DNA of 64,000 bases, from positions 1,240,001 through 1,304,000 of the forward strand of contig CP014771.1 in assembly GCA_001596155.1 (NCBI GenBank), read 5' to 3'. This stretch comes from Hymenobacter psoromatis. Lineage in GTDB: Bacteria > Bacteroidota > Bacteroidia > Cytophagales > Hymenobacteraceae. A model generated the notes under the pieces. It ran no database searches. It had not been told where the DNA came from and saw only the letters and a program-made list of their open reading frames with translations. The position numbers were made by a program, and so were the translations under genes. Shown here piece by piece: positions 40,493 to 49,500 of the stretch. Positions within the stretch are counted from its first letter, which is position 1, and every line of letters starts with the position of its first letter.

Positions 40493-41788
40493 ATGAACCT
40501 CCTTGCCACCTTCCGGCCCTTGCTGCTGGGCCTGGGCCTGCTGCTGCCCACCCTGCTGCACGCCCAAACGACCACGACCACAGCCACCGCGCCGGCCCCT
40601 ACCCCCCCTCGCCCGGCCGACGAGACCACCGCGCAGGCCCAGGCCACGGTGCTGCTCCTGACGCGGCGCGTGGACAGCCTGCGCCTGGCCTACCGCCAGC
40701 AGCAGCGCCTGTATAGCGACCTGGGCGGCAAGTTCACGAGCTTTCTGGCGGGGCAGCAGCTGAGCCGCAGCACCCGCTTCGCGCTGGCCAAGGGCAACGT
40801 GCGGGCCACCGCCGACCTGCTGCTGGTGTGCCACAGCCGCCTCGCGCAGCTGCGCGCCCTCACCCAGGCCCTGCGCAATGCCAACGAGCAGGCGGCCCTC
40901 AGCTCGCCCACCGACAGCAACCCGCTGGGCATTTCGCTGGTCGAATACACCAAAACGCTCGTCACCAACAAGGCCGTGGACAAGAGCAAGGGCCGCCGCC
41001 TCGTGGACCTGGCTGCGCACCTCAGCCAGAGCTCCTACGTGACGGCGCTGCCCACCGTGGGGCCGATGCTGAACGCCGTGGGCGAGCTGCTGAGCAGCGT
41101 GCGCGCCAGCAGCCTGAGCAGCGACGGCTTCACGGCCGCCCAGGTCAGAATTATTGAGGATGGCCTGCGCCCTACCGTCCATTTTTTCGCGGCCCTCGAC
41201 GCGGCGCGGGCCGACAACCAGGCCTCGCTGCTGACGCTGGATAACGAGCTGCTGGTGCTTCAGCACCAGCTCAGCCAGCTCTACCGGCCCTACGTGCAGC
41301 TGGTGGCTTACCAGGAGGATATCGGGGCTTATTACACGGCCCCGTCGCCCGGCCAGTCGGCCACCAATACGTTGGACGTAAGCAATATCAGCCGCATGAG
41401 CAACTACGTGGCGAGGCAGCTCAACGCGCGCTTCACCTCGCTCGACCAGTCGTTTGCCCGCGCCCAGAACCAGGGCGACATCCTGGACCCCGACGGCTAC
41501 CTCACGCCGGCCAACAATTCGGCCGAGGCCGCCGTGCAGCTGGCCGCCCAGCTCCAGAGCCTCACCGACCGCCTGCCCGTTATCACCACTCAGTACAGCG
41601 CCGCCATTCGGGCGGCCATCGCGCAGGGCCAGCAAGATGGCCTCATCAAAAGCGACCGCGCCAACAAAGTAATTGCCGACGAAACCGCCCGCGCCAAAGC
41701 CGCCGCCGAAACCTACCAGCAGGCCCGCGCGTCCGAGCGCTTCGGCGAGATTCTGGGCAACGTGAAGCCGCTGTTCAAGCTTTATTAG
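40493..41788 (+). CDS. Exported coiled-coil hypothetical protein
   Basis: 431 residues from the ATG at 40493, which gives a signal peptide (FRPLLLGLGLLLPTLLHAQ) followed by a Thr/Pro/Ala linker. A longer frame from 40349 runs into the palindrome upstream. The body is helical, with regions likely to form coiled coils (LLTRRVDSLRLAYRQQQRLY; LLVLQHQLSQLYRPYVQLVA; AAETYQQARASERFGEILGN). No recognised domain. Periplasmic or outer-membrane associated; function unknown. Confidence 0.7.
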   Translation: MNLLATFRPLLLGLGLLLPTLLHAQTTTTTATAPAPTPPRPADETTAQAQATVLLLTRRVDSLRLAYRQQQRLYSDLGGKFTSFLAGQQLSRSTRFALAKGNVRATADLLLVCHSRLAQLRALTQALRNANEQAALSSPTDSNPLGISLVEYTKTLVTNKAVDKSKGRRLVDLAAHLSQSSYVTALPTVGPMLNAVGELLSSVRASSLSSDGFTAAQVRIIEDGLRPTVHFFAALDAARADNQASLLTLDNELLVLQHQLSQLYRPYVQLVAYQEDIGAYYTAPSPGQSATNTLDVSNISRMSNYVARQLNARFTSLDQSFARAQNQGDILDPDGYLTPANNSAEAAVQLAAQLQSLTDRLPVITTQYSAAIRAAIAQGQQDGLIKSDRANKVIADETARAKAAAETYQQARASERFGEILGNVKPLFKLY

Positions 41789-41818
41789 GTAGGTGGTCAA
41801 AAGCCATTGAGCAAAGAG

Positions 41819-41913
41819 AACGTCATTTCGAGCTTGCCGAGGAATCTCGCTCGCATCATAGGATGCTACCCAAACGGGGCGGGCGAGATTCCTCGGCAAG
41901 CTCGGAATGACGT
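41819..41913. repeat. Long inverted repeat, family B
   Basis: ~31-bp arms (AACGTCATTTCGAGCTTGCC... and complement, one or two mismatches) with spacer TCGCATCATAGGATGCTACC and following bases. Confidence 0.85.
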
Positions 41914-42041
41914 TCTTTTATTACCTGAGCACTTCCTCAACAGCGTACCTGAGGGGGGTAGGGAGCCGGAAATAAACCGCGGCGGGCGTGGCGGCCGGGG
42001 GCGGCGGCCCGTATAGCCGGGCAGCATTAACCCTTCTTGCC

Positions 42042-43352
42042 ATGTCCGCTACTTCTGAGCTTACCTTGAACATTCCTGCTGCTACCAAACCCCGCGTGGT
42101 GGTGGTCGGGGGCGGCTTCGGGGCCGTTAATTTTGTGCAGAGCCTGCCCGGCGACCAATACCAGGTCGTGATGCTGAGCAAGACCAATTACTTCGGGTTC
42201 TGGCCGCTGCTCTATCAGGTGGCCACGTCGGGGTTGGAGTCGGAATCCATCGGCGAGCCGCTGCGCCAGCTCTTTGACGGGCACCAGGACTTTCACTTCC
42301 GCAGCGTGGGCGTGAACAGCCTCGACCCGGACCAGAAACTGGTGCATACGGCCGTGGGCGACCTGCCTTATGACTACCTGGTGCTGGCCACGGGCACCAA
42401 ATCCAATTATTTTGGCAACGCGGAGATTGAGAAAAACGCTTTTCCGCTCAAGGACATCGGCCAGGCCGTGGACCTGCGCAACCAGCTGCTGCGCAGCTTC
42501 GAGCTGGCCAACCTGACCCAGGACCCGGCCGAGCGCCAGCGCCTGCTCAACTTCGTGATTGCCGGGGCCGGCCCCACGGGCGTGGAGCTGTCGGCCTCGC
42601 TGGCCCAGATGCGGGCGCACATTTTGCCCGAAGACTACCCCGACCTGGACATCACGAAGATGAACATTTACCTGGTGGAAGGCGAGGGCCGGGTGTTGCC
42701 GCCCATGTCGGACTACGCCGGCGAGCACGCCCTGGCGTACCTGAAGGAGCTGGGCGTGGAGGTCAAGCTCAATCAATTGGTGGCCGCTTACGACGGGCAG
42801 ACGGTGAAGCTCAAGGCCGGCGAGGCCATCGAAACCCACACCCTGATTTGGGCGACCGGCGTCACGGGCAACCTCATTCCGGGCCTGCCCGATGACCGCG
42901 TGGAGCACAACCGCTACCTGGTGAACCAGTTCAACATGGTGAAGGGCTACCAGAACGTGTTTGCCATCGGCGACATCGCGATGATGAAAAGCAAGGACTA
43001 CCCCAAGGGCCACCCCCAGGTGGCGCCGCCCGCCATGCAGCAGGGCACGCACCTGGCCCAGAACCTGGCCCGCGAGCGCCGGTCGGAAGTCTGGGTGCCG
43101 TTTTCGTATTGGGATAAGGGGATGCTGGCCATCGTGGGCCGGGGCCGCGCCGTGGCCGACCTGCCGGGCGGCCTCCACCTGGGCGGCCTGCCGGCCTGGA
43201 TTACCTGGCTCACGGTGCATATTTTCTACTTATCAGGCTTCCGCAACAAGGTGGTAGTGATGGCCAACTGGGCCTACCGGTTTTTCACGCATCAGCGCGG
43301 CACCCGCGTGATTATCGAAACCAACAGCGCGCGCGGGGTAGGAAGGAGTTGA
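42042..43352 (+). CDS. Type II NADH dehydrogenase (NDH-2)
   Basis: 436 residues from the ATG at 42042. FAD-binding GGGFGAVNFV near the N-terminus and a second dinucleotide fold FVIAGAGPTGVELSASLAQM for NADH. The intervening FGFWPLLYQVATSGLE and the FAD-contacting NVFAIGDIA are family signatures. The C-terminal WITWLTVHIFYLSGFRNKVV resembles the membrane-associating helices of NDH-2. It transfers electrons from NADH to quinone without pumping protons. Preceded by a family B repeat; probably monocistronic. The last residues (NSARGVGRS) read into repeat sequence. Confidence 0.93.
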   Translation: MSATSELTLNIPAATKPRVVVVGGGFGAVNFVQSLPGDQYQVVMLSKTNYFGFWPLLYQVATSGLESESIGEPLRQLFDGHQDFHFRSVGVNSLDPDQKLVHTAVGDLPYDYLVLATGTKSNYFGNAEIEKNAFPLKDIGQAVDLRNQLLRSFELANLTQDPAERQRLLNFVIAGAGPTGVELSASLAQMRAHILPEDYPDLDITKMNIYLVEGEGRVLPPMSDYAGEHALAYLKELGVEVKLNQLVAAYDGQTVKLKAGEAIETHTLIWATGVTGNLIPGLPDDRVEHNRYLVNQFNMVKGYQNVFAIGDIAMMKSKDYPKGHPQVAPPAMQQGTHLAQNLARERRSEVWVPFSYWDKGMLAIVGRGRAVADLPGGLHLGGLPAWITWLTVHIFYLSGFRNKVVVMANWAYRFFTHQRGTRVIIETNSARGVGRS

Positions 43353-43366
43353 GAGTTAAGAGTTAA

Positions 43367-43478
43367 AAAGAACGTCATGCTGAGCCTGTCGAAGCATCTC
43401 CACCGCGCAAGTAAACTCAACGTCAGGAGTTAGTTACGCGGTAGAGATGCTTCGACAGGCTCAGCATGACGTTCTTTT
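43367..43478. repeat. Long inverted repeat, family C, nested in heptamer tracts
   Basis: ~34-bp arms (AAAGAACGTCATGCTGAGCC then TGTCGAAGCATCTC, and complement). Outside them, GAGTTGAGAGTTAAGAGTTA (43347) faces TAACTCTTAACTCTTAACTT (43479), extending the possible stem to >50 bp. Confidence 0.85.
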
Positions 43479-43520
43479 TAACTCTTAACTCTTAACTTTT
43501 AACTCTCAACCCTCAACTCT

Positions 43521-45005
43521 ATGCGTTTCCCCCTCGGCCTGCTGGCCGCTTTCGGGCTGCTGGCCTGCTCTTCTTCGCCTCCGGCGAATACGACCACGGC
43601 CGCCGCGCCTCCGGCGAATACGACCACGGCCGCCGCGCCACCGGCGCAAACCCCCGCCAGCGCCTTCCCCGAAACCTTCGAGACGGGCCGCAAAGGCGCT
43701 TACGAAACCGCCGACGAGCAGCTGGCTACTGGCCCCTGGCTCTTTACGAATGCCTTAATCGGCAGCACCGAGCAAGACCATAAAGACGGCGCGCACGCCG
43801 CCCGCCTGCGGGCCGGCGGCAAGCTCACGATGCAGTTCGACGCGCCGGCCGGGGTGCGCAGAATTAGCCTGCTCGCGGCTGCCTACGGCCAGGACGGCCC
43901 CAGCACCTGGGAGTTGTGGGTGAGCCGCGACCACGGCAGCACCTGGCAGCGCAACGGCCAGCCCCAAACCACGAGCGGCCCCACCCTGCGCCCGGCCACG
44001 TTTGAGGGGGTAGCCGCCGAACCCCTGCGCCTGGAAATCCGCAAGACGGACGCGGGCAAGGGCCGCCTGAACCTGGACGACATCAGCCTCGAAACGGCCG
44101 GCGGGCCGGTGGTGGCCGCGCCCACCCCTACCCCCCCCGCCCCGGCCAATGACTACTTCAAGAACCGGAATAACCCGACGACCAGGAACCGGGAACGAGG
44201 AACCAGGAACCAGGAACCGATAACCAGCAGCCAGCAATCAGGCACCGCCGACAACTTATTGCTCGGCAACCCCAGCGGCGCGACTTCGGACCCCGGCAAC
44301 CCGACCAATTACCTCTATATCCACCCGCAATACACGACGGGCTACAACGCCCAGCGCGGCATCCCGGTCTGGACGAGCTGGCACGTGGGCCGCGGCGACC
44401 TCACCAAGAACGCGCCCCGCCAGAACGACTTTCGCCCCGACCCCGGCCTACCCCGGCAGTTTTACCAGGTGACGCCCCAGAGCTACACCGGCTCGGGCTT
44501 CGACAAGGGCCACAACTGCCCCAGCGGCGACCGCACGTCCTCGCTGGATGATAATTCGGCCACCTTCCTCATGAGCAACATGGTGCCCCAGGCCCCCCAG
44601 AACAACCAGCAAACCTGGGCGCACCTCGAAGAATACACCCGCGCCCAGGTCGAAAACGGCCAGGAAGCCTACGTGATAATGGGCAGCTACGGCCGCGGCG
44701 GCACCGGCAAAAACGGCCCCGCCAGCACCCTCGACCAAGGCCGCGTGTCGGTGCCGGCCCGCATCTGGAAGGTAGTAGTCTTCCTGCCCGAAGGCGACAA
44801 TGACCTCCAGCGCATCATCGCCGGCCAGGCCCGCATCGTCGCCATCGACACGCCCAACGACAACAGCATCAATCCGCAGTGGACGCAGTACCTGACTTCG
44901 GTGGATAAGATTGAAGCCGCCTCGGGCCTGGATATTCTCAGCGCCCTACCCCCCGCTACGCAGGCCACGCTGCAACGCGTGGTGGATAGCGGCCGGGCGC
45001 GCTAG
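43521..45005 (+). CDS. DNA/RNA non-specific endonuclease (NucA type), lipoprotein
   Basis: 494 residues. Lipobox LLAC (Cys16), then a 10-residue tandem duplication PPANTTTAAA (30-bp repeat 43577-43636). Residues ~50-190 resemble a beta-sandwich module. A Pro/Asn/Arg linker encoded by AACCAGG-like repeats follows. The C-terminal beta-beta-alpha-metal nuclease domain has a DKGH variant of the DRGH motif (Asp328-Lys-Gly-His331) in GFDKGHNCPSGDRTSS and the metal-binding Asn in NMVPQAPQNNQQTW. It would degrade external DNA and RNA, for nutrition or defence. A NuiA-like inhibitor domain is encoded ~3 kb downstream at 47997. Confidence 0.9.
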   Translation: MRFPLGLLAAFGLLACSSSPPANTTTAAAPPANTTTAAAPPAQTPASAFPETFETGRKGAYETADEQLATGPWLFTNALIGSTEQDHKDGAHAARLRAGGKLTMQFDAPAGVRRISLLAAAYGQDGPSTWELWVSRDHGSTWQRNGQPQTTSGPTLRPATFEGVAAEPLRLEIRKTDAGKGRLNLDDISLETAGGPVVAAPTPTPPAPANDYFKNRNNPTTRNRERGTRNQEPITSSQQSGTADNLLLGNPSGATSDPGNPTNYLYIHPQYTTGYNAQRGIPVWTSWHVGRGDLTKNAPRQNDFRPDPGLPRQFYQVTPQSYTGSGFDKGHNCPSGDRTSSLDDNSATFLMSNMVPQAPQNNQQTWAHLEEYTRAQVENGQEAYVIMGSYGRGGTGKNGPASTLDQGRVSVPARIWKVVVFLPEGDNDLQRIIAGQARIVAIDTPNDNSINPQWTQYLTSVDKIEAASGLDILSALPPATQATLQRVVDSGRAR

Positions 45006-45009
45006 GACA

Positions 45010-46017
45010 TTAGGGAGCCGCCGCAAACAGCTTAGCTAAAATGCGGCTATCCACTTGCACGCCGAAGAAAAATCCCACTCCAACACTCGTATAGAGCTTG
45101 TTGGGAAGCTTACCCGTGAATCTGGATTCCCCAAACGTGAAGTCGTGGTAATCAATACCGAGTATTCTTTGGCGGCTGGCAATATCTGCCCCCGCTACCA
45201 CCGAGCCACCGATTGCGAAATCGTATTGCAGACCCAGGTAAAGGTTTTGAAAATTCTTGGTGCTCGACGCGATTGTCGTGCCTACCACAATGCCCGCCCG
45301 GTCCCGAAAACGCCAACTAGGCATCAGCAAACTGTTCCTCCCCCACGGATATAAAGTAGCCATCAGGGTCAGCGTCACCTTGCCAGTCGCATTATCAGCT
45401 ATCAGAGTAGAATCCTTGCTGGAGTTAACCAAGGGCACCGCGCGAATATTAGTCGGATTTTTGAGGGTAGAGTAAACGAACCCACTGCCAATGCTGGCGT
45501 GAATAGAATTTGCAATACTTATCGTGTGCGTAGCGAGCGGCGGGGTCATTCCATTGCGTTTTACCGTAAATACTACTTGCGTGGTATAAGGTCCGACAAG
45601 TGGAAAGTCAAGCCATTTTATTTTTATGTATATCTTCTTCTTATCAGCTTTTGTTAATTTGCCAAAGGCTGTGTCTATAGTAAAAATAGGTTTGTACTCA
45701 CCATCTGCTTCAAACGAATAAGAGCTTGTATCTGACTCCTCAGTGAGTACGTGTAATTCGAAAAAGTTCTTATCAGTAGCCGTCGTTGGATATCCCTTAA
45801 GTAGCAGGCCTCCATCACTGAGCATGAACAAATGAATGGTGTTGGTTTTTTTATTGATAAAAATGTTTCTTTTTGGGTCTTCTTTTATGCCGTTCGTATT
45901 ATCTGCTACATAATTCCTAACTGTCTGCTCAGCAGCCTCCCGCAAGGCCTGGCCATAGGCCATGCGGATGATTGAGCAGAGTATTACAAAGACGGCGCAG
46001 GAGCAGCGTGTTTTCAT
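45010..46017 (-). CDS. Exported hypothetical protein, possible outer-membrane barrel domain
   Basis: 335 residues. Signal peptide CAVFVILCSIIRMAYGQ. The N-terminal half contains short strands (NIFINKKTNTIHLFMLSDGG). The C-terminal ~110 residues look like an outer-membrane barrel (FQNLYLGLQYDFAIGGSVVA; YTSVGVGFFFGVQVDSRIL). Coding DNA is markedly more AT-rich than the neighbours, so it may have been acquired recently. No family recognised. It converges with the nuclease gene with 4 bases between the stop codons. An unusual but plausible start: the ATG at 46017. Confidence 0.7.
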   Translation of the reverse strand: MKTRCSCAVFVILCSIIRMAYGQALREAAEQTVRNYVADNTNGIKEDPKRNIFINKKTNTIHLFMLSDGGLLLKGYPTTATDKNFFELHVLTEESDTSSYSFEADGEYKPIFTIDTAFGKLTKADKKKIYIKIKWLDFPLVGPYTTQVVFTVKRNGMTPPLATHTISIANSIHASIGSGFVYSTLKNPTNIRAVPLVNSSKDSTLIADNATGKVTLTLMATLYPWGRNSLLMPSWRFRDRAGIVVGTTIASSTKNFQNLYLGLQYDFAIGGSVVAGADIASRQRILGIDYHDFTFGESRFTGKLPNKLYTSVGVGFFFGVQVDSRILAKLFAAAP

Positions 46018-46203
46018 AAGTGCGCGAACTAGAATATTAGACCAAGCAGCCGGGGCGGGGCGTAGTTATTACTGCCTACCACGTGGCTTCGCTCACCCTC
46101 CTTCCTGTTGGACACTGCAAAGGTTCTTTGCTGCTGGCTTTAACGCATCAGTGCCAGCACTGAATTTGAGGAGCGCCCTGACCGCGCCTGCTACGTCCTA
46201 CCC

Positions 46204-47835
46204 CTACCGCCCAAACCGCACCCCGAAAAAGTCGCCCTTGTTCCAGTTCGGCCGCCCTACCCCCTGCGCCACCTGGTAGCCGATAAGAAAGTTGAGGCGC
46301 ACGTATTGCGCGCCCGCTGCCCAGTCGAACGTGCCGCCCTCGAAGTTATCCTGCGGCTTGTGGTAGGTGAGGGCGCGCCACTGCTGCACGGTTTCGCTGA
46401 GGTTGTTCTTCCCGTCGGCGGTCCGGTTGCCGTATTTGAGGTGCAGCGCCGGCACGCCCTGCATCACGAAGCTGTACTGGTCGCTGCGGATAAAGCGGTT
46501 CTGCGCCAGCTCGGGGTCGGGCTCGATGCTGATTTTCAGGTAGTCGGCGGCCGTTTTCACTTCTTGCATCAGGGAAGAATGGTCGGCCCCGAGCGGCACC
46601 ACGCTCAGCAGCGGCGCGATGAGCGTGGGCATGTCGGTGTTGATGTCGGCCACCAGCGCGCCCGGCGGCACAGTCGGAAACTTGGCAAAATAGGCCGAGC
46701 CGAGCAGGCCCATTTCCTCGCCCGTCACCAGCACGAACAGGATGGAGCGCTTCGGCTTCACCTTCAAACTAGCGTAGAGCCGGCTGATTTCCAGCACGCT
46801 GGCCACGCCGGTAGCGTTGTCGTGCGCGCCGTTGTAAATCGAGTCGCCGTTGATGGCCGGCCCTACCCCCAGGTGGTCGAGGTGGGCGCTGTGCACCACA
46901 TATTCGCCTTTCAGCTTGGGGTCCGAGCCGGTGATTTTACCCACCACGTTGTAGCTGTCCACGTCGTGGTAGCGGCTGGCGTAGCGGGCGCTCAGGCGGC
47001 CGGGCAGGGGTAGGGACGCGGGCTGGCCAGCTCGCAACGCACTCAGCACCTGCCCCGTATCGCGGGCCGCGCCGGCGAAGAACTGCTGCAAAGCCACCGC
47101 GCTAAGACTACCCACCAGTTGCGCCGAGCCCGCCGCGTAGCTCCTGGACACCGCCACCTGGCTCTCGGGGTTGAGCGCGCTCACGAGTCCCTTGGGAAAC
47201 TCCGGCAGCTTGGTATCGGCGTGGGCGGCCAACAGCACGCCCGCCGCGCCGTGGCGGGCGGCGGTTTCGAGCACCGTGCGCAGGTCGGCGAAATACTGCC
47301 GCTCGTTGTCGGCAAACTGTCGGGCGCGCTGGCGCGTGACGACCACCACTTTGCCGCGAACATCGAGCCCGGCGTAGTCGTCATATTTCAGCTCCGGGGC
47401 CGAAATGCCGTAGCCGGCAAACACCAGCGGCGCATCGGCCACGCGCACTTCGGCCTGGCCCGGATTGGGGTAAAACGTAATCTCCGGCCCCACGGCCAGC
47501 GGCTGGGCCGCGCCGCCCGCTGGCTGGTAGCTGGCCGCCGCGCCTGCCTCCATGAAGGCGCGGCGCAGGCGCACGGCCTGGATGTAGGTGCCACGCTCGC
47601 CGGCCGGCGCTACCCCGTTCTTTTTGAGCTGGCTCACCACGTAGTCCACGGCCAGCTGGTAGCCGGGCGTGCCGGGCAGGCGGCCGCGCAGGCGGTCGTC
47701 GGCCAGGTAGCGCACGTGCGCTTCGAGCGCCGTGGGCTGCACGGTGGGTAGGACGGCCAGAGCGGCCGGGTCGATAGTTTGGGCCAGGCTAGCTTGGGCA
47801 AGTAGCAGGCCAGCGGCAAAAACAAATTTATTCAT
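46204..47835 (-). CDS. M28 family metallopeptidase, exported
   Basis: 543 residues from the ATG at 47835, giving a signal peptide (MNKFVFAAGLLLAQASLAQ); upstream in-frame sequence is repeat. A protease-associated domain (ADAPLVFAGYGISAPELKYD, GKVVVVTRQ) is inserted before the catalytic core. Zinc ligands typical of M28: HSAHLDHLG, GAHDNATGVASVLEI, TGEEMGLLGSAYF and DINTDMPT, with a late HLKYGNRTADG region. Probable aminopeptidase acting outside the cytoplasm. Confidence 0.9.
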   Translation of the reverse strand: MNKFVFAAGLLLAQASLAQTIDPAALAVLPTVQPTALEAHVRYLADDRLRGRLPGTPGYQLAVDYVVSQLKKNGVAPAGERGTYIQAVRLRRAFMEAGAAASYQPAGGAAQPLAVGPEITFYPNPGQAEVRVADAPLVFAGYGISAPELKYDDYAGLDVRGKVVVVTRQRARQFADNERQYFADLRTVLETAARHGAAGVLLAAHADTKLPEFPKGLVSALNPESQVAVSRSYAAGSAQLVGSLSAVALQQFFAGAARDTGQVLSALRAGQPASLPLPGRLSARYASRYHDVDSYNVVGKITGSDPKLKGEYVVHSAHLDHLGVGPAINGDSIYNGAHDNATGVASVLEISRLYASLKVKPKRSILFVLVTGEEMGLLGSAYFAKFPTVPPGALVADINTDMPTLIAPLLSVVPLGADHSSLMQEVKTAADYLKISIEPDPELAQNRFIRSDQYSFVMQGVPALHLKYGNRTADGKNNLSETVQQWRALTYHKPQDNFEGGTFDWAAGAQYVRLNFLIGYQVAQGVGRPNWNKGDFFGVRFGR

Positions 47836-47883
47836 CAATCTCCTTTTCAACTGTTTACCACTCTCTAAATTGCTTTCACAAAG

Positions 47884-47991
47884 TAGCGCGAACTTTCCAG
47901 TTCGTGCGTGAGCGCCAGCGAGCATCGTCGTTCGCGCCGCGCGGTTCCGCCTGCTCGCTACGCTCGCGCACGAACTGGAAAGTTCGCGCTA
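47884..47991. repeat. Long inverted repeat, family E
   Basis: 25-bp perfect arms (TAGCGCGAACTTTCCAGTTC... and complement) with a ~58-bp spacer containing a smaller palindrome-like stretch (GTGAGCGCCAGCGAGC ... GCTCGCTACGCTCGC). Confidence 0.85.
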
Positions 47992-47996
47992 CTATG

Positions 47997-48851
47997 TTAC
48001 GTCGCCGTCAGCACGGTTTTGAAGCCAGCCAGCCGGCCGGCCACGTCGCGGCCCAGGGCGTAGGCACGGATTTGCGTTCCCTTGCCCACGCGGTACACCT
48101 GCGTGCCATCCAGCTCCTGCTTCAGATACAACTGCAAGGCTTTGAAGCGGTTGGCAGTGGCCAGGCTGCCCGTCACGCCGTGGTCGGCGGTGTGGTTGCT
48201 CAGGAAGTCGGTCAGCTCCACCTTCGCGACGGGCGTGCCGGCGGGCTCGCCCAGCGCTTGCAGCAGCTGCGCGTTGGAGAGGTCGCCGGTGGGCGCGGCG
48301 TAGCTCACGGCCTGGAGCGGCGCGTCGGACTCGCTGATGAAATTCAGGCCCTGCGTCAGCTTTTGCAGCTGGGCCAGGGTGGCATCGTTGGGGTCGGCGG
48401 CGGGCGCGGCGGCGCGGGCATCGGGTGCAGCGTCGGGGGTAGGCAGGCCGCTACCCCCCGGCACCTGGGCGGCGATGGCAGTGGCCAGCGCGCGCATCCG
48501 GTCGTCGGGCACCTTGATTTTGGGGTTGGCGAAGTTCATGTCGCTCACCTTGTTCAGCGGAATGAGGTGGATGTGGGCGTGCGGCACTTCCAGGCCAATC
48601 ACGGCCACGCCGACGCGCTGGCAGGGCACGGCCGCCCGCACGCCCTGGGCCACGCGCTGGGCAAACACGGTGAGCGCCGCCAGCGCCTGCGGCGTAAGGT
48701 CGAAAATGTAGTCAATCTCCTGCTTGGGAATGACCAGCGTGTGGCCCTCCACCAGCGGCGTAATATCGAGAAAAGCCAGGTGGTCGGCGTCTTCGGCAAC
48801 TTTGAAGGCGGGCAGCTCGCCCGAAACGATGCGGGAAAAGATGGAAGGCAT
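47997..48851 (-). CDS. HIT hydrolase fused to a NuiA-like nuclease-inhibitor domain
   Basis: 284 residues. Residues 1-~130 are a HIT (histidine triad) domain: IFSRIVSGELPAFKVAEDAD, LVEGHTLVIPKQ and the catalytic HAHIH (91-95). After an Ala/Pro/Asp linker (~130-152), residues ~153-284 match nuclease A inhibitor (NuiA) proteins: LTQGLNFISESDAPLQAVSY, an acidic middle and the C-terminal VYRVGKGTQIRAYALGRDVA with AGFKTVLTAT. HIT enzymes hydrolyse nucleoside phosphoramidates and related nucleotides. NuiA blocks NucA-type nucleases. No signal peptide, so it would protect the cytoplasm. A NucA-type nuclease is encoded nearby at 43521; the pairing is inference. Confidence 0.82.
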   Translation of the reverse strand: MPSIFSRIVSGELPAFKVAEDADHLAFLDITPLVEGHTLVIPKQEIDYIFDLTPQALAALTVFAQRVAQGVRAAVPCQRVGVAVIGLEVPHAHIHLIPLNKVSDMNFANPKIKVPDDRMRALATAIAAQVPGGSGLPTPDAAPDARAAAPAADPNDATLAQLQKLTQGLNFISESDAPLQAVSYAAPTGDLSNAQLLQALGEPAGTPVAKVELTDFLSNHTADHGVTGSLATANRFKALQLYLKQELDGTQVYRVGKGTQIRAYALGRDVAGRLAGFKTVLTAT

Positions 48852-48855
48852 AAGC

Positions 48856-48979
48856 GGGTAGGATAAGCGTTAGCTTGCCGGAAGTGGCACCTTGCAAAGA
48901 ACGCGAAAAACGCAGAAAGGCGAGCCGAAACCGACTCACCTTCTCTATCAATTCCGGCAAGCTAATGCTTACCCTACCC
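48856..48979. repeat. Imperfect inverted repeat between greA and the HIT gene
   Basis: GGGTAGGATAAGCGTTAGCT... (48856-48882) faces its near-complement at 48952-48979 with two mismatches. The greA terminator lies inside. Confidence 0.6.
48906..48940 (-). terminator. Terminator of greA
   Basis: On the minus strand GGTGAGTC / GGCTCGCC (one G-T pair) is followed by TTTCTGCGTTTTT, ~47 bases after the greA stop. Confidence 0.55.
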
Positions 48980-48986
48980 TCCCTGG

Positions 48987-49460
48987 CTAGCGGCTTACTT
49001 CGAGAATCTCGAACTGGAGCTTGCCGGCGGGCACCGTGATTTCGGCCACGTCGCCGGCCGACTTGCCCAGCAGCCCCTTGCCGATGGGCGACTTCACGGA
49101 GATTTTGCCGGCGGCCAGGTTGGCTTCTTCTTCGGCCACCAACAGGTAGTCGAGCACCATGTTGTTTTTCAGGTTTTTTAGCTTCACCTTGCTCATAATG
49201 AGCACTTTGGTGAAATCCATATTTGTCTCGTCGATGATGCGGCCGTTGCCCAGCACTTCTTCGAGCTTCGAGATTTTCAGTTCCAGCAGGCCTTGAGCAT
49301 CCTTGGCGGCGTCGTACTCGGCGTTTTCGCTCAGGTCGCCCTTGTCGCGGGCTTCGCGCAGGTCTTCGGCCGCCTTGGCGCGCCCCCGGACTTTGAGGTC
49401 CTGGAGTTCGTCTTTCAGCTTTTGCAGGCCCTCGGCGGTGTAATAATTGATGGTAGCCAT
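48987..49460 (-). CDS. greA: Transcription elongation factor GreA
   Basis: 157 residues, the standard length. N-terminal coiled coil (YYTAEGLQKLKDELQDLKVR ... DLREARDKGDLSENAEYDAA) with the acidic tip that enters the RNA polymerase secondary channel. The C-terminal FKBP-like domain has ISVKSPIGKGLLGKSAGDVA and EITVPAGKLQFEILEV. It stimulates transcript cleavage by backtracked RNA polymerase. The 5' leader carries a -7 box and a strong terminator-like hairpin before the start codon. Confidence 0.96.
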   Translation of the reverse strand: MATINYYTAEGLQKLKDELQDLKVRGRAKAAEDLREARDKGDLSENAEYDAAKDAQGLLELKISKLEEVLGNGRIIDETNMDFTKVLIMSKVKLKNLKNNMVLDYLLVAEEEANLAAGKISVKSPIGKGLLGKSAGDVAEITVPAGKLQFEILEVSR

Positions 49461-49500
49461 AAGATTCAGGACTGTTTTCGCGTAGCGGGTGGGTCAGGTA

